A program made the translations under genes and the position numbers. Below, one piece after another: positions 1 through 5,093 of a stretch of 5,093 nt of DNA. The stretch comes from Klebsiella pneumoniae (GTDB taxonomy: Bacteria; Pseudomonadota; Gammaproteobacteria; Ga0077536): assembly GCA_945873015.1 (NCBI GenBank), contig CAMCBY010000319.1, positions 1 through 5,093 of the forward strand, written 5' to 3'. How positions within the stretch are numbered: position 1 is the stretch's first letter; each line of letters opens with the position of its first letter. A model generated the notes under the pieces. It saw nothing but the letters and a program-made list of their open reading frames with translations. It was not told the DNA's origin and made no database searches.

Positions 1-453
1 GGCTTCGCTGCGATGGTGGATCCGACCAGCGGCTCACAGGTGCCGGTTCTGGCTCATCTGTACGTGATACTCGCAACCCTGATTTTTTTCGTCAGTGATG
101 CCCATCTGGTGCTGATCAAATTGTTGGGCGACAGCTTCACCTTGCTGCCGGTCGGGCCGCTGGGTCTGACCAGTGCCGGGGCTGACCTTATCGTGGAATG
201 GAGCGCGACCTTGTTCGCCAGCGCTCTCCTGCTGTCACTGCCGGTTGTTATAGCGCTGCTCGCCATCAATCTCGCTTTTGGTGTCATGAGCCGCGCTGCG
301 CCGCAGCTCAATATCATCACGATTGGATTTCCGGTCACGATTCTGGCCGGCATCATGATAGTCAGTCTGACACTCGACGATCTGCGCACTACCTGCGTGG
401 CCTTGTTTGACTCGGCGTTCACGCTGACGCGTCTCGCACTCGAGGCGCGCTGA
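1..453 (+). CDS. fliR: Flagellar biosynthetic protein FliR, C-terminal part (5' end outside window)
   Basis: FliR is an inner-membrane subunit of the flagellar type III export gate, where with FliP and FliQ it forms the export channel. The reading frame is open from base 1, giving 150 codons before the TGA at 451-453. FliR is usually about 255-265 residues, so roughly the first 110 are missing. The ATG at 13 is an internal methionine, not the start. In fragment numbering, a V-D-P...V-P-V segment (6-16) opens a hydrophobic stretch at about 17-40. A long hydrophobic region follows at about 69-95. A conserved-looking block P101, N104 and G109-F110-P111 leads into a last hydrophobic segment to about 124. 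This pattern is typical of the FliR/SpaR/YscT family, and the flagellar neighbours make FliR rather than an injectisome homologue the right name. The stop lies 2 bases before the flhB ATG, so the two are probably cotranscribed and translationally coupled. Confidence 0.95.
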   Translation, partial: GFAAMVDPTSGSQVPVLAHLYVILATLIFFVSDAHLVLIKLLGDSFTLLPVGPLGLTSAGADLIVEWSATLFASALLLSLPVVIALLAINLAFGVMSRAAPQLNIITIGFPVTILAGIMIVSLTLDDLRTTCVALFDSAFTLTRLALEAR

Positions 454-455
454 GC

Positions 456-1574
456 ATGGCGGAGCAGAACGACGCCGAAGACAGAACAGAACAGGCCACC
501 GAGAAGCGCCAGACCGAGGCGCGCGAAAAAGGCCAGATTGCGCGTTCGCGCGAACTGACTACGGTATTTGTATTGTTCGGCGGCGCCATCGCCCTGCGCA
601 TGGGCGGGCCGGATCTCATGCACAGCCTGGCCGATGTCATGAAGGGCAGTCTGCGCCTCACCCACGCCGAGATTTTCGCCAGCAATCTGCTCCCGACCCG
701 ACTCATTGATCTGTTCGTGACCGGTTTGATTTCGATAGCGCCGATACTCATCGTCGGTGGCCTGGTCGCGTTGCTTGGACCGCTGGCCTTGGGCGGCTGG
801 AATTTTTCGCTGGATGCGATGGCGCCGAAATTCTCGCGGCTTGACCCGCTGGCTGGGATCAAGCGTGTGTTTGGCACCCACGGCATGATGGAAATGCTGA
901 AGGCAGTCGGCAAATTCGGCTTGATTCTGGCATTCGCGATTTTCGCGGTGCGCGCCAAACTGCCGCTGTTGCTGGGTTTGAGTCAGGGCAATCTGGCCGA
1001 CAGTCTCGCCACCAGCGCCGATGTCATCTACAGCATTTTCCTGATCTGCTGCGTCGCGACCCTGGTGATCGCATTTATCGACGTGCCGTTGCAATTGTGG
1101 GAACACGGCAAGCAGTTGCGTATGTCGCGTCAGGAGATCCGCGACGAGTCAAAAGAGACTGATGGTTCGCCGGAGGTGAAAGGTCGTCTTCGCGCGATGC
1201 AGCAGGAAGTGGCGCGTCGCCGCATGATGGAAGAAGTGCCCAAGGCTGACGTTGTCATCACCAACCCGCAACACTACGCGGTGGCCTTGAAGTTCAAACC
1301 CGACACCATGCGTGCGCCGGTGGTGGTGGCCAAGGGTGTCGAACTGGTGGCCAAACATATTCGTGACACAGCCGCTGCACACGGTGTGACGGTGATGTCC
1401 GCACCGCCGTTGGCGCGTGCCATTTATCACACCACCAAAATCAATCGCGAGATCCCGGCTGGCCTGTATGTGGCCGTGGCGCGCGTGCTGGCCTATGTGT
1501 TCCAGCTCCGTGCCGGCGCGGCGGCGCTGACGCCGCCGGCAGATCTGCCCATTCCCGACGACATGAAGTACTGA
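456..1574 (+). CDS. flhB: Flagellar export switch protein FlhB
   Basis: FlhB is the inner-membrane protein that switches the flagellar exporter from rod/hook to filament substrates after cleaving itself. The 372 residues are a normal length. The N-terminus has the family's charged D-x-T-E-Q-A-T-E-K-R and A-R-E-K-G-Q pattern (about 9-28). Hydrophobic segments follow near 34-50, 86-112, 146-166 and 187-210. The conserved linker D-V-P-L-Q-L-W (209-215) and L-R-M-S-R-Q-E-I-R-D-E (221-231) leads to the cytoplasmic domain. The self-cleavage site reads N270-P271-Q272-H273, where the family standard is NPTH. The Asn-Pro scissile pair is intact, so cleavage is expected but not shown. The end of the domain (A-P-P-L-A-R at 316-321, then I-P-A-G-L-Y) is typical. 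A GAGG at 442-445, 10 bases upstream inside fliR, is a plausible ribosome binding site. I see no frameshift or truncation. Confidence 0.97.
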   Translation: MAEQNDAEDRTEQATEKRQTEAREKGQIARSRELTTVFVLFGGAIALRMGGPDLMHSLADVMKGSLRLTHAEIFASNLLPTRLIDLFVTGLISIAPILIVGGLVALLGPLALGGWNFSLDAMAPKFSRLDPLAGIKRVFGTHGMMEMLKAVGKFGLILAFAIFAVRAKLPLLLGLSQGNLADSLATSADVIYSIFLICCVATLVIAFIDVPLQLWEHGKQLRMSRQEIRDESKETDGSPEVKGRLRAMQQEVARRRMMEEVPKADVVITNPQHYAVALKFKPDTMRAPVVVAKGVELVAKHIRDTAAAHGVTVMSAPPLARAIYHTTKINREIPAGLYVAVARVLAYVFQLRAGAAALTPPADLPIPDDMKY

Positions 1575-1584
1575 GCACCACGCC

Positions 1585-3687
1585 ATGGCCGCACTGACGA
1601 CTGCATCCGCGAACAATATTCTGGGCAATATCAACAAGGCCGGCCTCGGCGCGCCGGTACTGCTGATAGCCATGCTGGCGATGATGATCATCCCATTGCC
1701 ACCGTTCCTGCTCGATATTCTGTTCACCTTCAACATTTCGCTGGCGCTGGTGGTGCTGCTTGCAAGTGTGTATGCCAAACGGCCATTGGATTTTGCTGCG
1801 TTTCCGACCTTGCTGCTGATTGCGACCTTGCTGCGCTTAGCCCTCAATATCGCCTCGACTCGTGTGGTGCTGTTGCACGGTCATGCCGGCCACGCCGCTG
1901 CCGGTCAGGTCATCAAGGCCTTTGGCGATTTCGTGGTGGGCGGCAACTTCGCGGTGGGTTTTGTGGTGTTCGCCATTCTGGTCATCATCAACTTCGTGGT
2001 GGTGACCAAAGGCGCGGGGCGCATTTCTGAAGTGAGCGCGCGTTTCACCCTGGATGCCATGCCCGGCAAACAGATGGCTATCGACGCTGATCTCAACGCC
2101 GGCATCATCGGCCAGGACGAGGCGCGGGTGCGGCGCCGTGAAGTGGCCGGTGAGGCGGATTTTTATGGCGCGATGGACGGTGCCAGCAAATTCGTGCGCG
2201 GCGATGCCATTGCCGGCATCCTCATTCTGTTCATCAATCTGGTGGGCGGTCTTGCCATCGGCGTGCTGCAGTTCCACATGCCGGTCGCCGAAGCCGCCAA
2301 AGTATTTACGCTGCTGACCATCGGTGACGGTCTGGTGGCGCAGATCCCGGCGCTGCTGCTCGCCACCGCCGCCGCTTTCATGGTGACGCGCACCTCGACC
2401 TCGAGCGACATGGGCGAGCAGATCATGTCGCAACTGTTCGCCAACCCGAAAAGCCTGATCGTGACGGGCGGCGTGTTGATCAGCATGGGCGTGATTCCTG
2501 GCATGCCGAACTTTGCGTTTCTGAGCATGGGTGCCGTCGCTCTCGGCGCGGCCTGGTGGACCAACGAAAAGGCCAAGGCCAGCAAGGCTGAGCAGGCAGA
2601 ACTGCCGCCGCCCCCACCGCCAGCGGAGAACACCGAACTGTCGTGGGATGACGTGTTGCCGACCGACGCGATTGGTCTTGAAGTCGGCTACCGCCTGATC
2701 CCGATGGTCGACAGAAACCAGAACGGTCAACTGCTTGGGCGTCTGCGCGGTGTACGTAAAAAACTGTCACAGGAACTTGGCTTTCTGGTGCCGGCAGTAC
2801 ACATTCGCGACAACCTTGATCTTGAGCCCAACCAATATCGCCTGACCATACACGGCGCCATCATCGGCCAGTCGTCAGTGCATGCCGACAAAGAAATGGC
2901 AATCAATCCCGGTCAGGTCTATGGCCAGTTGCGTGGCACGGTGACACGCGACCCGGTGTTTGATCTGGAAGCGGTATGGATAGGCGCTGATCAGCGCGAA
3001 CAGGCGCAGTCCCTGGGCTACACAGTGGTCGACGCGAGCACGGTGATCGCGACGCATTTGAGTCAGATAGTGCAGGACAACGCCCAGTCGTTGCTCGGTC
3101 ATGAAGAAGCGCAGAAGTTGATCGACGGTCTTAAGAAGACCAATCAGCGTCTGGTTGAGGACTTGATTCCGAAACTCATGCCGCTGTCGGTGCTGGTCAA
3201 AGTGCTGCAGAACCTGTTGTCCGAACACGTGCCGGTACGCGACATCCGTACGATTCTGGAGGTGCTTGCCGAATATGGTCCGCGCAATCAGGACAGCGGT
3301 TTTCTGACTGCGCAGGTGCGTGCCTCACTCGGTCGTCTGATCGTGCAGCAGATCAACGGTTCGAATCCTGAGCTGCCGGTCATCACGCTCGACTTCTCGT
3401 TGGAACGCATATTGCAACAATCCCTGGAAACGACTCAGGGCACCGCGATGTCACTCGAACCGAATCTCGCCAACCGCATGCTGCTCGCTCTGCGCGATGC
3501 ACATACGCAGCGCGAAGCAGCCGGCCAACCCAGTGTTTTACTGGTGGCGGACGGCCTGCGCGAGTTCCTGGCGCGTTTTGCCCGGCCGGCGCTCAAGGGT
3601 TTGCATGTACTCGGCTTCAACGAAGTGCCGAGCGATACGCAGATCCGCATCGTTGCCACGGTCGGCGACTCGCTCAACAAGGTTTAA
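1585..3687 (+). CDS. flhA: Flagellar export gate protein FlhA
   Basis: FlhA forms the nonameric ring of the export gate, couples export to the proton motive force and docks chaperone-substrate complexes. The 700 residues match the family length. The N-terminal part (about 20-325) is a multi-span membrane domain; family members have eight spans. It holds the FHIPEP signature from R146 through about N171. Charged residues reported as important in Salmonella FlhA have clear counterparts one position earlier: R93, R146, R153, D157, K202, D207 and D248. A linker (about 327-360) contains six prolines in a row (341-346). The cytoplasmic domain starts near 361 with the G-L-E-V-G-Y-R segment (G368). 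The chaperone-binding dimple residues known from Salmonella (D456, F459, T490) are all present. The start follows flhB by 10 bases without a clear Shine-Dalgarno, which suggests coupling to flhB translation. FlhF downstream supports a flagellar rather than injectisome FHIPEP protein. Confidence 0.98.
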   Translation: MAALTTASANNILGNINKAGLGAPVLLIAMLAMMIIPLPPFLLDILFTFNISLALVVLLASVYAKRPLDFAAFPTLLLIATLLRLALNIASTRVVLLHGHAGHAAAGQVIKAFGDFVVGGNFAVGFVVFAILVIINFVVVTKGAGRISEVSARFTLDAMPGKQMAIDADLNAGIIGQDEARVRRREVAGEADFYGAMDGASKFVRGDAIAGILILFINLVGGLAIGVLQFHMPVAEAAKVFTLLTIGDGLVAQIPALLLATAAAFMVTRTSTSSDMGEQIMSQLFANPKSLIVTGGVLISMGVIPGMPNFAFLSMGAVALGAAWWTNEKAKASKAEQAELPPPPPPAENTELSWDDVLPTDAIGLEVGYRLIPMVDRNQNGQLLGRLRGVRKKLSQELGFLVPAVHIRDNLDLEPNQYRLTIHGAIIGQSSVHADKEMAINPGQVYGQLRGTVTRDPVFDLEAVWIGADQREQAQSLGYTVVDASTVIATHLSQIVQDNAQSLLGHEEAQKLIDGLKKTNQRLVEDLIPKLMPLSVLVKVLQNLLSEHVPVRDIRTILEVLAEYGPRNQDSGFLTAQVRASLGRLIVQQINGSNPELPVITLDFSLERILQQSLETTQGTAMSLEPNLANRMLLALRDAHTQREAAGQPSVLLVADGLREFLARFARPALKGLHVLGFNEVPSDTQIRIVATVGDSLNKV

Positions 3688-3754
3688 GGCGTCAAACAAC
3701 TGGCGTTACGTGACAGGAACTGCGACTCAATCATGACACCCATAACGATAAAGA

Positions 3755-3759
3755 AAGGA
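3755..3759 (+). promoter_or_regulatory. Ribosome binding site of flhF (decides the start)
   Basis: AAGGA, inside a purine run at 3750-3759, ends 8 bases before the ATG at 3768, which is ideal Shine-Dalgarno spacing. The ATG at 3759 overlaps this motif and so would have almost no spacing. The site therefore favours 3768, giving the family-typical N-terminus M-K-V-K-R-Y-F. It is the clearest Shine-Dalgarno in the window, in keeping with flhF being the only gene here separated from its predecessor by a real gap. Confidence 0.8.
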
Positions 3760-3767
3760 TGCGGGCG

Positions 3768-5030
3768 ATGAAGGTCAAGCGCTACTTCGCGGCCAACATG
3801 CGCTCGGCCCTCGACATGATCAAACAGGATCAAGGCCCGGATGTGTTGATTCTGTCCAATCGCAAAGTCGACGGTGGTGTGGAGTTGATCACCGCCGACG
3901 AATTGACCGAACAGGAAGCAGCGCGACTGGCTGGCCAGCAGACGCCGAAGCGTCGCCCGGACGTCGCCAGCAACGTCGCGCCGGCGTCTGCCGCCAGCGT
4001 GACCGAAATCGCCGCCGAAGCGGCAAAGCCTGCCACCACACGCCGTCTGCCCGCCGCCGTGCCGCCGCCGAACAAGGTCGGGCTCGATGCGCAGGAAATG
4101 TTGTGGACCGACGCCACCGTGGTCGGACAGATGCGCGAAGAACTGAACAACTTGAAGGGCCTGCTGGAATCGCAGTTGTCGGGACTCGCATGGTCGGAAT
4201 TCGGCTCGCGCCATCCGCTCCGTGCGCGGCTCATGCGTGTGCTCGGTCAGCTTGGCATTTGTCCTGCGCTGGCCCGTCAGGTGGTCGAGAACGTGCCGGA
4301 CGAACTCGATTACCGCGCCGGCTGGCATCGTGCGCTGGCGCTGTTGGTGATGCGTATCGCGACCCGCGACGACCCGATCATGCGTCACGCCGGCCGCATT
4401 GCGTTGCTCGGGCCTACCGGTGTGGGCAAGAGCACAGCGGTGAGTAAACTCGCGGCGCGTTATGCCTTGAAGTTCGGCGCTGAAAAAGTCGGCATCGTCT
4501 CGATGGACGACCGCCGCCTCGGCGCTCACCAGCAGATGAAAGCATTTGGACGGCTGATTGGGGTCGCGGTGCATGTCGCGCGTGACGCCAGCGAACTAGG
4601 TCATGCGCTGGTCGAACTCAAGGGCCGCGCTCTGGTGTTGATAGACACCCCCGGGGCGGCGCCGCAGGACAGCCGTTATCAGGAACTCGCGCATAGCCTC
4701 AAGGATCTGAACGCCGGTATCGACTGTTACACCGTGCTGTCAGCGACCACCGATTATCTGTCCGCCAGCAAGCTGCTCAAGGTCAATGCCGAACTCGCTG
4801 CGTCCGGCTGCATCCTGACCAAGCTCGACGAGGCCGCGACCTTGGGTCCGTGTCTGTCGGCCATCATCGAAGCCGGTTTGCCGTTGGCCTATACCAGCGC
4901 CGGCCAGCGTGTGCCGGACGATCTCGACCCTGTGACCGCGCGCAGCCTCATCGAGCGCACGGTTGAAATGGCCAAGAGCACTCCGGCACCGCGTGACACC
5001 GGTTCCTTTGAACGGGCGTTCTCGGCATGA
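3768..5030 (+). CDS. flhF: Flagellar placement GTPase FlhF (SRP family)
   Basis: FlhF is an SRP-type GTPase that marks the cell pole for flagellar assembly and works with FlhG. The start at 3768 (420 residues) is chosen over 3759 because of the ribosome binding site and because M-K-V-K-R-Y-F-A-A matches known FlhF N-termini. The N-terminal segment (about 1-48, with G-P-D-V-L-I-L-S-N-R) is followed by an Ala/Pro-rich, probably disordered linker (about 52-103). A helical N domain lies at about 106-205 and the G domain at about 208-400. The P-loop G-P-T-G-V-G-K-S-T (215-223), G4 T-K-L-D-E (351-355) and the closing G-Q-R-V-P-D-D-L (379-386) are intact. Two other motifs are unusual: G2 reads S-M-D-D-R-R-L-G-A (245-253), where T-T-D-x-Y-R-I-G-A is common, and G3 reads D-T-P-G (293-296) instead of D-T-A-G. 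Nucleotide binding is expected; the catalytic rate or FlhG response may differ. The TGA overlaps a candidate flhG ATG. Confidence 0.96.
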   Translation: MKVKRYFAANMRSALDMIKQDQGPDVLILSNRKVDGGVELITADELTEQEAARLAGQQTPKRRPDVASNVAPASAASVTEIAAEAAKPATTRRLPAAVPPPNKVGLDAQEMLWTDATVVGQMREELNNLKGLLESQLSGLAWSEFGSRHPLRARLMRVLGQLGICPALARQVVENVPDELDYRAGWHRALALLVMRIATRDDPIMRHAGRIALLGPTGVGKSTAVSKLAARYALKFGAEKVGIVSMDDRRLGAHQQMKAFGRLIGVAVHVARDASELGHALVELKGRALVLIDTPGAAPQDSRYQELAHSLKDLNAGIDCYTVLSATTDYLSASKLLKVNAELAASGCILTKLDEAATLGPCLSAIIEAGLPLAYTSAGQRVPDDLDPVTARSLIERTVEMAKSTPAPRDTGSFERAFSA

Positions 5031-5093
5031 GCGCGCGTTTCAACGAAGGCCGGGAGATGCAGCCGACGCGGGTCGTCGCGGTCACCAGCGGCA
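5027..5093 (+). CDS. flhG: Flagellar number regulator FlhG/FleN, N-terminal fragment (3' end outside window)
   Basis: FlhG (FleN in Pseudomonas) is a MinD-like ATPase that limits flagellar number and acts together with FlhF. Only 22 codons lie in the window. The last visible residues, R-V-V-A-V-T-S-G (15-22), match the beta strand leading into the family's deviant Walker A motif (K-G-G-V-G-K-T), which would lie just beyond the end. The position directly after flhF supports the call strongly. Two starts are possible. The ATG at 5027 overlaps the flhF stop as ATGA, a usual coupling arrangement, but has no clear Shine-Dalgarno. The in-frame ATG at 5057 has GAAGG at 5045-5049, 7 bases upstream, and would give M-Q-P-T-R-V-V-A-V. 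No DQAxxLR activator motif is visible before the strand from either start. Confidence 0.85.
   Translation, partial: MSARFNEGREMQPTRVVAVTSG
5045..5049 (+). promoter_or_regulatory. Possible ribosome binding site for an alternative flhG start
   Basis: GAAGG ends 7 bases before the in-frame ATG at 5057. It lies inside the coding sequence if flhG starts at 5027. Its spacing and sequence are better than anything upstream of 5027, so it could be the true initiation signal or could occur by chance in a purine-rich stretch. The evidence is sequence match only. Confidence 0.4.

Noticed and set aside
54..1106. A 350-codon open frame on the minus strand across fliR and flhB
   Set aside because: It is antisense to two clearly recognisable flagellar genes, its protein is rich in Gln, His and Arg with no recognisable domain, and such frames arise readily opposite GC-rich coding sequence.
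1837..2730. Long minus-strand open frame (297 codons) inside flhA
   Set aside because: It lies fully opposite conserved FlhA membrane and linker sequence, and its His- and Arg-rich translation resembles no family. It is a shadow of flhA.
456..3687. Possibility that the export genes belong to a virulence injectisome (YscU/YscV type)
   Set aside because: FlhA and FlhB carry flagellar-type motifs, and flhF and flhG follow directly, which are flagellar placement genes and not part of injectisome clusters.
3705..3714. Imperfect 10-base dyad GTTACGTGAC in the flhA-flhF gap
   Set aside because: It is too short and imperfect, has no U-run for a terminator and matches no operator known to me; such a dyad is expected by chance.
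3744..3751. A sigma-28-like -10 element (AACGATAA against GCCGATAA) before flhF
   Set aside because: There is no TAAAG-like -35 at the right distance, and transcription would begin inside the flhF ribosome binding site.
3759..3767. Upstream in-frame ATG as the flhF start (three extra residues)
   Set aside because: It overlaps its own Shine-Dalgarno, while the ATG at 3768 has ideal spacing and gives the conserved M-K-V-K-R N-terminus.
3684..4574. Minus-strand open frame (296 codons) across the flhA-flhF gap and into flhF
   Set aside because: It is opposite a well supported FlhF, has no recognisable motif, and would be the only gene against the operon direction.

Overview
The window is a single-strand run of flagellar export and polar-placement genes, all on the + strand, in the order fliR (3' part) - flhB - flhA - flhF - flhG/fleN (first 22 codons). 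This order, with flhF and flhG directly behind flhA, is known from gammaproteobacteria with polar flagella such as Pseudomonas and Vibrio. The DNA is moderately GC-rich by eye, and codon use looks the same across all five genes. I infer a polarly flagellated gammaproteobacterium but cannot name a genus. No feature suggests a mobile island or foreign insert.

Layout. Positions 1-453 hold the C-terminal 150 codons of fliR. flhB (456-1574) follows after 2 bases and flhA (1585-3687) after another 10. An 80-base gap then leads to flhF, whose best start is 3768. The flhF stop overlaps a candidate flhG start in an ATGA at 5027-5030, and flhG runs off the end. There is no stretch of 300 bases without a gene. 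I saw no tRNA, rRNA, CRISPR array, IS element, convincing promoter or terminator.

Function. FliR, FlhB and FlhA are inner-membrane parts of the flagellar type III export gate. FliR belongs to the export channel, FlhB switches substrate class after self-cleavage, and FlhA carries the chaperone- and substrate-docking ring and couples export to the proton motive force. FlhF (an SRP-family GTPase) and FlhG (a MinD-like ATPase) set where and how many flagella are built.

The region looks like an ordinary, intact flagellar locus, not an undescribed system. The points worth a second look are small. They are an NPQH instead of NPTH cleavage motif in FlhB, a six-proline run in the FlhA linker, unusual G2 and G3 motifs in FlhF, and an uncertain FlhG start with no visible DQAxxLR activator motif.
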